Notes under the pieces: generated by a model
Told to the model about the DNA's origin: nothing
Seen by the model: only the letters and a program-made list of their open reading frames with translations
Database searches by the model: none
Position numbers and translations under genes: made by a program
In this document: positions 32,323-40,552 of the stretch, piece after piece
Layout of the letters: every line of letters starts with the position of its first letter
How positions within the stretch are numbered: position 1 is the first letter of the stretch
Source: VRUE01 sp963702175
GTDB taxonomy: Bacteria; Actinomycetota; Thermoleophilia; Solirubrobacterales; 70-9
Direction: 5' to 3'
NCBI GenBank assembly: GCA_963702175.1
Contig: OY969721.1
Coordinates: forward strand, 1,488,001 to 1,552,000
DNA length: 64,000 bases

Positions 32323-33105
32323 ATGAGATTCGGAGCGCCCCATAGCCACTACCGCCGCACCGACTCGACCAACTCCCGCGCCCGCGAGCTGGCCGAGGGC
32401 GGCGCGCTCGGCGGCACCGTCGTCACCGCCGAGGAGCAGACGGCCGGCCGCGGCCGGCAGGGACGCGCCTGGACCGCGCCCGCCGGCAAAGCGCTGCTCT
32501 ACTCGGCGGTGCTGCGCCCGCTCGGCGACCGGCCGCTGCTGCCGCTGGCCGTCGGGATTGCCGCCTGCGAGGCGGCTGAGGAGCTCGCGCCTGAGGTGAG
32601 GTGCCAGATCAAGTGGCCGAACGATGTATGGGTCGACGGGCGCAAGCTGGCGGGAATCCTGATCGAGACTAAGGTCCAGGAGGACTGGGCGGTGATTGGG
32701 GTCGGGCTCAACCTGACGATCGTCCCTGACGAGTTTCCGCCCGACCTGCGCGACACGGCAATCTCGCTCTTCGGCTCGGCCGCGGGGGGACGGGGGGAGG
32801 CCCGACGGAGCCTCCCCGCTGTTGCTCCGGCGGGTCTTCCCCCGTCCCCCCGCGATGCGGCCTTGGCTCTAGGTAGCCACCTGAACCGCTGGCTAGGGGC
32901 GCAGGACGAGGCGGTCCTCGCCACCTACCGCGAGCGCGACGCGCTCAGCGGTCGTGAGATCTCTTGGAGCGCCGGACCCAACCTCGAGGTCGTCGCCGGC
33001 TCAGGAGTCGCTGCCGGAATCGACGACCGCGGCGGTCTCGTCGTCCGCCTCCCCGGTGGCGGCAGCACCGTTCTCTTCGCCGGCGAGGTCCACCTGCGTC
33101 TCTGA
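32323..33105 (+). CDS. birA: Biotin--[acetyl-CoA carboxylase] ligase
   Basis: A 260-residue biotin protein ligase without the DNA-binding domain (class I). Motifs: D-S-T-N-S-R-A-R-E-L at 14-23, biotin loop T-A-G-R-G-R-Q-G-R-A-W at about 44-54, K-W-P-N-D-V-W near 103 and G-R-K-L-A-G-I-L-I-E. Residues about 153-178 (G-G-R-G-E-A-R-R-S-L-P-A-V-A-P-A-G) are an extra, disorder-type stretch encoded by a 74-bp palindrome, inserted without breaking the frame. The C-terminal SH3-like domain (V-V-R-L-P-G-G-G-S-T-V-L-F-A-G-E-V) is present. Its last 105 bp overlap the convergent helicase gene. Confidence 0.92.
   Translation: MRFGAPHSHYRRTDSTNSRARELAEGGALGGTVVTAEEQTAGRGRQGRAWTAPAGKALLYSAVLRPLGDRPLLPLAVGIAACEAAEELAPEVRCQIKWPNDVWVDGRKLAGILIETKVQEDWAVIGVGLNLTIVPDEFPPDLRDTAISLFGSAAGGRGEARRSLPAVAPAGLPPSPRDAALALGSHLNRWLGAQDEAVLATYRERDALSGREISWSAGPNLEVVAGSGVAAGIDDRGGLVVRLPGGGSTVLFAGEVHLRL
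32781..32854. repeat. 74-bp palindromic element inside the birA coding sequence
   Basis: Arms 32781-32796 and 32839-32854 are a perfect 16-bp inverted repeat (G-rich/C-rich), extendable by wobble pairs. A nested stem CGGAGC (32806-32811) / GCTCCG (32824-32829), flanked by CCCG/CGGG, lies inside. The insert adds about 25 residues in frame to a loop region of BirA, reminiscent of palindromic elements that invade coding sequences in Rickettsia. Confidence 0.65.
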
Positions 33106-35574
33106 GTTCGAGTCCTCCTCGACCTCCGAGGTTTTCTTCGCCTTCGCGTCTCTTGCCTTCTCGGCGCCTTTGGCGTCTTTCTTCTTCTTGGCGCGCTTGC
33201 GCCGCCTGCCGCCTTTGGGGAAGTTGCGAAGCAGCTCCCGCCCGATCGAGGAGGGCTTGCGGGCCATCCTCATCCGGGCGCCGCGCAGGACCTCCTCGCC
33301 CTCGGGGGTGTGGGCAACCGAAGCCGCCAGCAGCGCCACCCCGAGCCGGCGGTCCTGTTTGCGGGCCGCGTGGACGAGCCGGCGCGCGTTGCGCCCGTGC
33401 GCCCGCCCGGAGGAGTTGACCAGGAGGCCCAGCAATCGCTTCGTCTCCGGCCAGCGCTGCACCGCATACTCTTCGTGCAGCTCGCGGGTGTAGGAGGCGA
33501 GCCGCCAGACCCAGGCCTGGGCCTGGTCGCGGCGGCCGATCCGCTTGTCGATCAGCGCCTGCAGCAGCGTCTTCGTCCCCGCCCGCTTGTCGTCGCGGCT
33601 CCAGGTGCCGACGATGTCGATCGCGTCGTCGAAGGCGTCGGAGTCGCCCAGCTCGGCGATCTCACTCAGCGCTTTCAGTTTCAGCTGCGAGTTGCGGTTG
33701 CGCTGGATGCAGGTGAGCAGGAAGCGACGGCGCAGCTCCTTGGTCTGGGCGCCGCGCAGCATCGCCCGCGCCCGGCGCCAGTTCTGCGGGTTGACCCGCG
33801 CCCCGGCCAGCGCCGCCCAGGCGTGCTGCTCGGGGTAGTCGAGGTTCTCGACCGCGATCCGCCACAGCTCCCGTTCCAGGACCTGGGTGCGGCGCTCCTC
33901 GTCGTCGGAGACGGGGACGATCCGCCGCTCCACCCGGATCCGCCGACCGCGCGCCCGCCGCACCGGGCCGACCACGATCGCGCCGCCGCGGTAGACGTCG
34001 CGGTCGAGCAGGCTGTGGAGGGTGACGATCGTCTCGTCGTGGGTCGTCGCCGGGTGGACGAAGTCGATCACCAGGCCGGCTTCCTTGCCGGGCGCGCGCC
34101 GCGTCACCCGCCCCACCCGCTGCTGGTAGACGCGTTTCGAGGCGGTCGGAGCCAGGTGCATGCAGATCGTCGCCCGCGGCGAGTTCCAGCCCTCGGCGAG
34201 CAGCATCGCGTTGCAGAGCACGTCGACCTCGCCGCGCTCGAAGGCGGCGAGGATCTCGGCCAGTTCGCGCTTCGGTGTCTCGCCCGAGACGGCGCGGGCG
34301 ACGATGCCGGCGTTCTGCAGCGCCTTGGCGACGTTCTTCGCGTGCTGCACGCCGGCCGTGTAGAGGACGCCGGGGACTTTGCTGAAGCGGGTCTTGTAGA
34401 GGTCGGCGATCGCGACGTTGAAGGGCTCCTGGTCGAGCAGCGCGGCCAGCTCCTCCTGGTCGAAGTCCTGGTCGACCTCGCCCTTTCGCAGCGGCACTTT
34501 GGCGATCGTCCGCACACCCGGCCCGGGCGGGATCCGCATGCAGCGCAGCGGCGAGATCACGCCGCGCCGCGCCGCCTGGGCGAGGTCGAAGCGCGAGGTC
34601 TGGGTCGGGAAGAGGTCGGTGACGTGGCGGGCGATCAGCGCCCCAGTCGCGGTCATGCCGATGTAGACGGGGCCGGTCCAGTCGCGGATGCAGGCGCTGG
34701 TCTTCTCGCCGAGGGCGGTGTGCGCCTCGTCGCAGATCACGATCGAGTAGGCATCGGAGACTTTCTTGTGGTTGCGGACGAACCACTGGTAGGTCTCGAC
34801 CGTGACCGGGCCGTCGGGGTCGTCGCGACCGTCGAGCAATGGTGGGCGCAGCCGCTCCTTGTAGCCACGGTCGGAGATCTCGCCGATGAACTGGTCGACC
34901 AGGTTGCGGCGGTGGGTGAGGATCAGCACGCCGCCGGTGCGGGAGGCCTCGATGAAGCCGACCGCAGCGACGGTCTTGCCGGCACCGGTCGCGTGCTCGA
35001 ACCAGAAGCGGCGGTCGGCGCCGGGGTCCTCGGGCGCCTCCTCGATCGCCTCCTCGTCCTCTGCGTCGGCTGGCGGCTCCTCCCAGTCCTGGGGCTCCTC
35101 GTCGGGGGCGAGCTCGTCGTCCTCCAGCGCCTCGGCGTCGTCGCCGTTGCCGGAGGCGCCGTCCTCGGACTCCGCCGCCTCGGCCGGGGGTGCGGTCGCT
35201 GTCGCTCCGTTGCCGTTCTCGGCGGCGGTCTGCTGCTCGGCCATCAGCTCGGTCAGCGTCCCGGAGAGCGCATCGACCTGGTGGGGGTTGAGCTGGGCGC
35301 CGTCGCGCAGCGTTGGCGGCTCGTCGGCGAGCAGCCGCTCCAGCCCGAGCAGCAGCGAGAAGTCCTGCCGCCACTGGATCGAGGGATCCTCGGCGCCCGC
35401 GTCCAGCTCCTTCAGAGCGGCGTCTAGAGCGCGGCGCCGCGCGGTCCCGGGGGCGAGCGCCTCCGGGCCCTCGCCATCGAGCAGGAAGGGCTCGCGGACG
35501 AACTTCGCCGCGCGCTCGATATCGGCGCCTGAGGGAACTGCCGCTCGCGCGGCAACTTCGCTGGTCTTGGCCAT
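33001..35574 (-). CDS. DEAD/DEAH-box (SF2, ResIII-like) helicase with acidic insert and basic tail
   Basis: An 857-residue putative helicase. After about 120 residues comes a long acidic low-complexity stretch (E-D-D-E-L-A-P-D-E-E-P) that sits where motif Q and motif I would be close together. Then follow motif I A-T-G-A-G-K-T, motif II C-D-E-A-H-T-A, motif III M-T-A-T-G, a helicase C domain with N-A-M-L-L-A-E-G-W-N-S-P and motif VI Y-Q-Q-R-V-G-R-V-T-R-R. The C-terminal 300 residues are helical (perhaps HEAT-like), and the tail is Lys-rich then acidic. ATG at 35574 is preferred over a TTG at 35619. The last 105 bp overlap birA in antisense. The nucleic-acid substrate is unknown. Confidence 0.85.
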   Translation of the reverse strand: MAKTSEVAARAAVPSGADIERAAKFVREPFLLDGEGPEALAPGTARRRALDAALKELDAGAEDPSIQWRQDFSLLLGLERLLADEPPTLRDGAQLNPHQVDALSGTLTELMAEQQTAAENGNGATATAPPAEAAESEDGASGNGDDAEALEDDELAPDEEPQDWEEPPADAEDEEAIEEAPEDPGADRRFWFEHATGAGKTVAAVGFIEASRTGGVLILTHRRNLVDQFIGEISDRGYKERLRPPLLDGRDDPDGPVTVETYQWFVRNHKKVSDAYSIVICDEAHTALGEKTSACIRDWTGPVYIGMTATGALIARHVTDLFPTQTSRFDLAQAARRGVISPLRCMRIPPGPGVRTIAKVPLRKGEVDQDFDQEELAALLDQEPFNVAIADLYKTRFSKVPGVLYTAGVQHAKNVAKALQNAGIVARAVSGETPKRELAEILAAFERGEVDVLCNAMLLAEGWNSPRATICMHLAPTASKRVYQQRVGRVTRRAPGKEAGLVIDFVHPATTHDETIVTLHSLLDRDVYRGGAIVVGPVRRARGRRIRVERRIVPVSDDEERRTQVLERELWRIAVENLDYPEQHAWAALAGARVNPQNWRRARAMLRGAQTKELRRRFLLTCIQRNRNSQLKLKALSEIAELGDSDAFDDAIDIVGTWSRDDKRAGTKTLLQALIDKRIGRRDQAQAWVWRLASYTRELHEEYAVQRWPETKRLLGLLVNSSGRAHGRNARRLVHAARKQDRRLGVALLAASVAHTPEGEEVLRGARMRMARKPSSIGRELLRNFPKGGRRRKRAKKKKDAKGAEKARDAKAKKTSEVEEDSNSETQVDLAGEENGAAATGEADDETAAVVDSGSDS

Positions 35575-35714
35575 GGCGGCTTGTGAGTCCGTCCCCGCCG
35601 GAGCTTGCGGCCGGGACAAGTAGTGAGGAGCCGGGAGTCGGTCTCTCCTTCCCCCCGACGATTCTCGGAGTCCGCATCCAACGCGGACAGAACAAACGTA
35701 TTGTAATCAAGGAA

Positions 35715-36305
35715 TTGCGAAAGCCGGGGCGACAGCTGGCGATCTGCCTGGTGGCGATAGCCGCACTGACCGCGGGAGGCTGCGGCTCCTCCGACGATGA
35801 GGCCGGCAAGCACCCCGACTACGAGAAGACTCTGGCCGGGTCACCGCCGCCGCTGGCGGCCCTGCACGCACAAGGAAATCAGTTGCTGGACGGCGGCGTC
35901 GACGCTTACGAGCGACGGATCGAGGAGCTGCGCGGGTACCCGGTCGTGGTCAACGTCTGGGCCTCCTGGTGCGGGCCGTGCCGGATCGAGTTCCCCGCCT
36001 TCCAGCAGCTGGCCGCCGAGTACGGCAAACGCGTCGCCTTCCTCGGCGTCGACAGCCAGGACAACGACGACGCAGCGCGCACCTTCCTGCGCGACAACCC
36101 CGTCCCCTACCCCAGCTACACCGATCCCGACGAGGAGATCGCCGACAGCATCGGCGCCTCGCGCGGCCTCCCCGCCACCGCCTTCTACGACAGGCGCGGC
36201 GAGCTTCTCTACTTCACGTACATCCCCTACGTCGAGCACGAGGACCTGCGCGCCGCAATCGAGAACTGCGCGCTCGGGCAGCCTCCCAAGTGCGAGAGCG
36301 GATAA
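35715..36305 (+). CDS. TlpA-like thioredoxin-fold lipoprotein
   Basis: A 196-residue exported thiol-disulfide protein. The only suitable start in the frame is TTG at 35715. It gives a lipoprotein signal (K-P-G-R-Q-L-A-I-C-L-V-A-I-A-A-L) with lipobox L-T-A-G-G-C, so the mature protein is probably anchored at Cys 22. The active-site W-A-S-W-C-G-P-C-R is near residue 83, preceded by V-V-V-N-V as in TlpA/ResA, and the cis-Pro loop G-L-P-A-T-A is present. A role in cytochrome c thioreduction or envelope redox control fits, although the ccm genes are 8 kb away. It is divergent from the helicase and 7 bp upstream of the NfeD-like gene. Confidence 0.85.
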   Translation: MRKPGRQLAICLVAIAALTAGGCGSSDDEAGKHPDYEKTLAGSPPPLAALHAQGNQLLDGGVDAYERRIEELRGYPVVVNVWASWCGPCRIEFPAFQQLAAEYGKRVAFLGVDSQDNDDAARTFLRDNPVPYPSYTDPDEEIADSIGASRGLPATAFYDRRGELLYFTYIPYVEHEDLRAAIENCALGQPPKCESG

Positions 36306-36312
36306 TCCGCCC

Positions 36313-36789
36313 GTGGACGTCTTTGTTGTCATCGCCCTGGTCGCGGTCGCGGTGCTCCTCGCCGAGCTGCTGCTGCCGACCGGTGGCGTGCTGGCGGTGC
36401 TTGGCTCACTCGGCCTGGTCGGCGCCGGGGTGGTCGCGCTCGAGAGCGGCTCAGACTCCACCTCCTACATCGGCCCCGGCCTGATCACGCTCGGCGTCCT
36501 CTCGCTCGTCACCTTCTTCTTCGTCGGCCGCAAGGTGCTCGAAGCGCACCGCGACGAGCCGGTGCGGACCGGCCCGGAGGAGCTGGTCGGCGCCCTCGCC
36601 GATGCACGCAGCCCGCTGGCGCCGGAGGGTCAGGTCTGGATCGAGGGCGCCCTCTGGAGGGCGCGCCTGGCCGGGGGCGAGGGCCGGGTCAGCGTTGGGG
36701 ATAGAGTCAGGGTCGAGGCGGTCGAGGGGCTTACCCTGGTGGTGCGCCCCGAGTCGCAACCCGCAGCGTCCGAGGAAGGAGCAGGCTGA
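36313..36789 (+). CDS. NfeD-like membrane protein
   Basis: A 158-residue protein with three to four membrane helices (V-F-V-V-I-A-L-V-A-V-A-V-L-L-A-E-L-L-L and others) followed by an OB-fold-like soluble domain (G-Q-V-W-I-E-G-A-L-W-R-A-R and V-G-D-R-V-R-V-E-A-V-E-G-L-T-L-V-V). That OB domain is the NfeD signature. NfeD proteins partner with SPFH-domain proteins, and here the slipin gene follows with its ATG overlapping the stop (TGATGG). GTG at 36313 is used. Confidence 0.88.
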   Translation: MDVFVVIALVAVAVLLAELLLPTGGVLAVLGSLGLVGAGVVALESGSDSTSYIGPGLITLGVLSLVTFFFVGRKVLEAHRDEPVRTGPEELVGALADARSPLAPEGQVWIEGALWRARLAGGEGRVSVGDRVRVEAVEGLTLVVRPESQPAASEEGAG

Positions 36790-37616
36790 TGGAGGTCCTG
36801 ATCGGCGTACTGGTCGTCCTGGCGATCTTCGGCCTGATCGCGGTTGGCGCCTCGGTGCGGGTGCTGCGCGAGTACGAGCGCGGGGTGATCTTCCGGCTCG
36901 GCCGACTGATCGCGCTGAAGGGACCCGGCCTGATCCTGCTGATCCCGTTCATCGACCGCATGGTCAAGGTCGACCTGCGCACCGTCACCCTCAACATCCC
37001 GCCGCAGGAGGTGATCACCCGCGACAACGTCCCCTCCAGTGTCAACGCGGTCGCATACTTCCGCGTCGTCGACGCCAACCGAGCGATCGTCGAGGTCGAG
37101 AACTATCTGCTCGCCACCTCGCAGATCGCGCAGACGGCGCTGCGCTCGGTGCTGGGCAAGGCCGAACTGGACCAGCTGCTGGCCGAGCGCGAGCGGCTCA
37201 ACGAAGAGCTGCAGAAGATCATCGACGAGTCGACCGAGCCCTGGGGCGTGAAGGTGACCGCGGTCGAGATCAAGGACGTCGAGATCCCCGAGCAGATGCA
37301 GCGGGCGATGGCGCGCCAGGCCGAGGCCGAGCGCGAGCGGCGGGCCAAGATCATCAACTCCGAGGGCGAGTACCAGGCGGCGCAGAAGCTCACCGATGCC
37401 GCCGACATCATCAGCACCAACCCCGCCTCGCTGCAGCTGCGCTACCTGCAGACGCTGCTCGAGATCGGCAGCAACCAGAACACGACGATCGTCTTCCCGC
37501 TGCCGATGGACGTGCTCGAGCCGTTCCTGGCCGGGGCCCAGGGCGGGGCGAAAGCCAGGAAAACCTCGTCCGCCCCGGCGACCGAGGCCGACGACCTTCC
37601 CCCTTCCCAGCCCTGA
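36789..37616 (+). CDS. Slipin/SPFH-domain (band 7) membrane protein
   Basis: A 275-residue stomatin-type protein: N-terminal membrane helix (L-I-G-V-L-V-V-L-A-I-F-G-L-I-A-V-G-A), then the SPFH domain with V-L-R-E-Y-E-R-G-V-I-F-R-L-G-R, V-D-L-R-T-V-T-L-N-I-P-P-Q-E-V-I-T and D-N-V-P-S-S-V-N-A-V-A-Y-F-R-V. A coiled coil rich in Glu/Arg/Ala (A-R-Q-A-E-A-E-R-E-R-R-A-K) is near residue 175, and the C-terminus is Pro-rich. It probably forms membrane microdomains with the NfeD-like partner upstream, with which it is translationally coupled. Confidence 0.92.
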   Translation: MEVLIGVLVVLAIFGLIAVGASVRVLREYERGVIFRLGRLIALKGPGLILLIPFIDRMVKVDLRTVTLNIPPQEVITRDNVPSSVNAVAYFRVVDANRAIVEVENYLLATSQIAQTALRSVLGKAELDQLLAERERLNEELQKIIDESTEPWGVKVTAVEIKDVEIPEQMQRAMARQAEAERERRAKIINSEGEYQAAQKLTDAADIISTNPASLQLRYLQTLLEIGSNQNTTIVFPLPMDVLEPFLAGAQGGAKARKTSSAPATEADDLPPSQP

Positions 37617-38695
37617 GCGCTCCCGAGCTCCGCATCGACCAGCTGACCGGGCTGCGGACGATCCTCGCGCCCGGCCGCGCCGACCGTCCGGACAACTTCG
37701 GGACGCCGAAGAGCGAGCCCACGGGGGCGGAGAACTGCCCCTTCTGCGAGGGACACGAGGACCGCACCCCGCCTGAGGTCTACGCGACCCGTGCCGGCGG
37801 CGGCGAGCCCGAGACGCCGGGCTGGACGACGCGGGTGGTGCCGAACCTCTATCCGGCGCTGGCGCCTGAGGAGAGTGAGGGTGGCAGTGCCGCCGCGGCC
37901 GACAACCCGAGCGCAACGGCGACCGGCGGCGAGGCGGGGGCCTTCGCCAGCGCCGGCGATCCGCTGCTGGAGTCGCGGCGTGCCGGCGAGGCCGACCTCT
38001 TTGTCTCACGCCCGGTGACCGGCGCCCATGAGGTGATCGTCAACGCACCCTCGCACGCAACCGCAATGGCCGAGCTAGACGAGAAGCAGTTCGCCGCCGC
38101 GGTCGAGACCTGGCGCGAGCGGATGCGCGCCCACGACAGCGCTGCCTACGTGCAACTGATCGTCAACGAGGGCGGCGAGGCGGGCGCCTCGCTCGAGCAC
38201 ACCCACGCGCAGCTCTACGCGCTCCCCTTCGTGCCGGCGGCGGTGGCACGGGAGCGCGAGCGGGCGGGCGCCTACGCCGAAAGGACGGCGGGCGGCGGGC
38301 TGCTCAGCGACGTCCTGGTCGAGGAGGTGCGCCGCCGCGAGCGCCTGGTTGCGATCGACGACGAGGCGGCGCTGATCTGCCCCTGGGCGTCGCGCTCCCC
38401 CTTCGAACTGCGTGTAGTCCCGCGCCGCGAGGCCGCTCGCTTCGAGGAGGACACCGCCGGCGCGGCGATGTTGCGCACCGCACTGCGCACCCTCGCCGCG
38501 CGCTTCGACAGCTCGCCCGAGCTCAACTTCTGGGTGCGCACCGCCCCCCGCAGCACCGAGAGCTTCCACTGGCACATCGACATCGCCCCCCGCCTCACCG
38601 TCAAGGCCAGCTTCGAGTTCGCCACCGGGGTCGACATCAACACCTACCCACCGGAGCGAGCCGCGGCGGACCTGCGCGAAGCGGCAAAAGGTTGA
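37613..38695 (+). CDS. Galactose-1-phosphate uridylyltransferase-like HIT-superfamily enzyme
   Basis: A 360-residue protein of the GalT branch. It has E-L-R-I-D-Q-L-T-G-L-R-T-I-L-A-P-G-R-A near the N-terminus, zinc-type C-P-F-C-E-G-H-E near residue 43, a histidine-triad-type H-T-H-A-Q-L-Y in the position of GalT H-P-H-G-Q, and F-H-W-H-I-D-I-A-P-R near the end. It would transfer UMP between hexose-1-phosphates, or act on another nucleotide substrate. A low-complexity insert (A-A-A-A-D-N-P-S-A-T-A-T-G-G) lies at about 90-112. No ATG/GTG/TTG gives the expected N-terminus; CTG at 37613, overlapping the slipin stop, is my best choice. Confidence 0.82.
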   Translation: MSAPELRIDQLTGLRTILAPGRADRPDNFGTPKSEPTGAENCPFCEGHEDRTPPEVYATRAGGGEPETPGWTTRVVPNLYPALAPEESEGGSAAAADNPSATATGGEAGAFASAGDPLLESRRAGEADLFVSRPVTGAHEVIVNAPSHATAMAELDEKQFAAAVETWRERMRAHDSAAYVQLIVNEGGEAGASLEHTHAQLYALPFVPAAVARERERAGAYAERTAGGGLLSDVLVEEVRRRERLVAIDDEAALICPWASRSPFELRVVPRREAARFEEDTAGAAMLRTALRTLAARFDSSPELNFWVRTAPRSTESFHWHIDIAPRLTVKASFEFATGVDINTYPPERAAADLREAAKG

Positions 38696-38730
38696 CAGTC
38701 ACATTTCAATCAGCATAGGCTTACCGCTCT

Positions 38731-39876
38731 ATGGCGACCGGAGCGGATGATCCCAAGGCGCGCGACGAGCTGTTCACCAGGGTAAGCGGAGTAAGGGTCG
38801 CCTCGCGGTTACTGTTGCGCACGCTGGCGGCCCTGACCGAAGCCGCAGAGAAATACGCCCCCGCGACGTCCGGATCCACCATGCGCGATGCAGCCCTGAA
38901 GGAAGCGCTCGCACGCGGCCAGAAAGCGCTGGAGGCGAAGCAGCTCCCCCAGCACCAGGCGGCGCTGCGCAAGCTGCTGGAGGAGCACCCGAGCCTCCAT
39001 GGTTACGCCGAGGACACCTGGGCCGTGGTCAACGGCATATCCGGGCTGCTCGACCGCTGGCCAAAAGCACCTACTGGGAGCGCGCCCGATGCTGCGGCAA
39101 CGATCGCCGCCGCCAAAGACTCTGCCGCAATCCTGACTGACGTCGTCCTCCACTGCTCCAAGGTCACAGTGCCCGAAGAAGTCGAAGAGCAGCTGATTTA
39201 CTTGCGCGTCGGCAAGCCGCTCGACTTCAACGATGCCTTCGGGGGACAGCTCCCCGACCCCGAGCAGCGCAAACGGGTCCTCTCCGGGCTCACGCATAAG
39301 CGGATCGGCGGCTGGGTCGACGTCGGGGCCGGCCTGATCTACAGGCTGCCGCGCAGCCAGGTCGCTCGTGTCCTTACCTGCCTCGCGCCGTTCCTGCTGG
39401 CGCTGCTCGCGGGGGGGCTGATGTATGGCGTGCCCACACTCAGCCTCCCGAGCGACTGGAACCTCGACGACCGCTGGCAGCTGGTCGGCGCCTTCGGCCT
39501 GGTGCTGCTCGGCGCTGTGATCCACCTGCTGGTCGAGAACGTCAAGCAGATGCAGACGCACTCGCTGCCGATCGTCGCGATCAGCGACGGTGTGTACTGG
39601 TTGAACCTGCGCTGGATCGGCCTCTCGCAAACGGTGTTGTGGGCGCTGGTGGTCGCGATAGGCCTGCGCGTGGCAGGGGTGGGGTCCAACGACGAAGGGG
39701 TCGCCCTCTACATCGCTGCCGGCTACAGCCTCGACAGCGTCGCCGGGCTGGTCCTGACCCGGTTCGACAGCACCGCCGGTGTCCTGCTGAAGAAAGTGAA
39801 CAAGCAGCTCGAGGTACCGGCTGACCAGAGTGTGACCGGCAAAGGTCAGGCCGCCGGCGCCACAGTCACCGCCTGA
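38731..39876 (+). CDS. Membrane protein of unknown function
   Basis: A 381-residue protein with no family I recognise. The N-terminal 210 residues are soluble and helical (Ala/Leu/Lys-rich, including L-T-E-A-A-E-K-Y-A-P-A-T and L-P-Q-H-Q-A-A-L-R-K-L-L). They are followed by about four membrane helices (V-L-T-C-L-A-P-F-L-L-A-L-L-A-G-G-L-M, W-Q-L-V-G-A-F-G-L-V-L-L-G-A-V-I, T-V-L-W-A-L-V-V-A-I-G-L and one near 320). Y-L-R-V-G-K-P-L-D-F is a possible conserved patch. A cytoplasmic sensing or adaptor domain tethered to the membrane is all that can be inferred. Confidence 0.7.
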   Translation: MATGADDPKARDELFTRVSGVRVASRLLLRTLAALTEAAEKYAPATSGSTMRDAALKEALARGQKALEAKQLPQHQAALRKLLEEHPSLHGYAEDTWAVVNGISGLLDRWPKAPTGSAPDAAATIAAAKDSAAILTDVVLHCSKVTVPEEVEEQLIYLRVGKPLDFNDAFGGQLPDPEQRKRVLSGLTHKRIGGWVDVGAGLIYRLPRSQVARVLTCLAPFLLALLAGGLMYGVPTLSLPSDWNLDDRWQLVGAFGLVLLGAVIHLLVENVKQMQTHSLPIVAISDGVYWLNLRWIGLSQTVLWALVVAIGLRVAGVGSNDEGVALYIAAGYSLDSVAGLVLTRFDSTAGVLLKKVNKQLEVPADQSVTGKGQAAGATVTA

Positions 39877-39913
39877 ACGCCGCGCCAGCGCCGCCCGGGT
39901 AGGCTCGCCATCG

Positions 39914-40552
39914 GTGCCGCCGAACCCCCGCCCGATCCCGCGCTTCATCGCCGACTCGACCCAGGAGGGAATCCCGCACGGGCGCTTCGCCGAGCGGCTG
40001 GCGGAGTCGTTCCGGCAAGCGTGCGGCGAGATCGCGGACCTACCGGAGGGAGTCGAGGCGCCGGCGGCGGAGGCGATCGCCTGGTTCCCCGAGCGCGCCT
40101 GGGGCGGGCGCGCCTGGGTCCCCTGCACTGCGCGCGTCGACCCTCCGGACGGCGGCACCCTGGAGCTTTTCGGACACGTCTCCTACGCGCAACCGGAGGA
40201 AGGGGCTGAGCCGAGCGACTTCCGTGCCAAGGCCGACTTCACCGACGTGCTCGCCGAGGACAACCCAGAGTGGCGAATCGACCTCAACGACGACGTGATC
40301 GGCCTCTGGCGTGGCGAGAACGGCCGGGCTGGAGACGTCACCTTGGTCTGGGGCCGCCCCCTCGTCCGTAACGCCGTCGCCGCCAGCGCCGAGCTGGATG
40401 CAGAGACCGTCGACCAGGAGATCGTCACCGACGAACGCTTCACCCTGATCGCCCTCGACGCTCTGAAGAACTACGGCGATAACGTCTTTATGGAGGTGAA
40501 GCTCTGGAGCCGCCGCGCCCTCGAGCTCGCCTCCGAGAGCCTCTACGACTAG
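39914..40552 (+). CDS. Protein of unknown function
   Basis: A 212-residue cytoplasmic-looking protein, GTG start. The N-terminus is Pro-rich (P-P-N-P-R-P-I-P-R-F); the rest is a mixed alpha/beta domain with W-F-P-E-R-A-W-G-G-R-A-W-V-P-C and W-R-I-D-L-N-D-D-V-I-G-L-W-R. It is highly acidic overall. I do not recognise the family. Its stop codon and that of the convergent exported-protein gene share the palindrome CTAG (40549-40552). Confidence 0.65.
   Translation: MPPNPRPIPRFIADSTQEGIPHGRFAERLAESFRQACGEIADLPEGVEAPAAEAIAWFPERAWGGRAWVPCTARVDPPDGGTLELFGHVSYAQPEEGAEPSDFRAKADFTDVLAEDNPEWRIDLNDDVIGLWRGENGRAGDVTLVWGRPLVRNAVAASAELDAETVDQEIVTDERFTLIALDALKNYGDNVFMEVKLWSRRALELASESLYD

Noticed and set aside
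33310..35427. A 705-codon plus-strand frame opposite the helicase
   Set aside because: Antisense shadow of a gene with clear helicase motifs.
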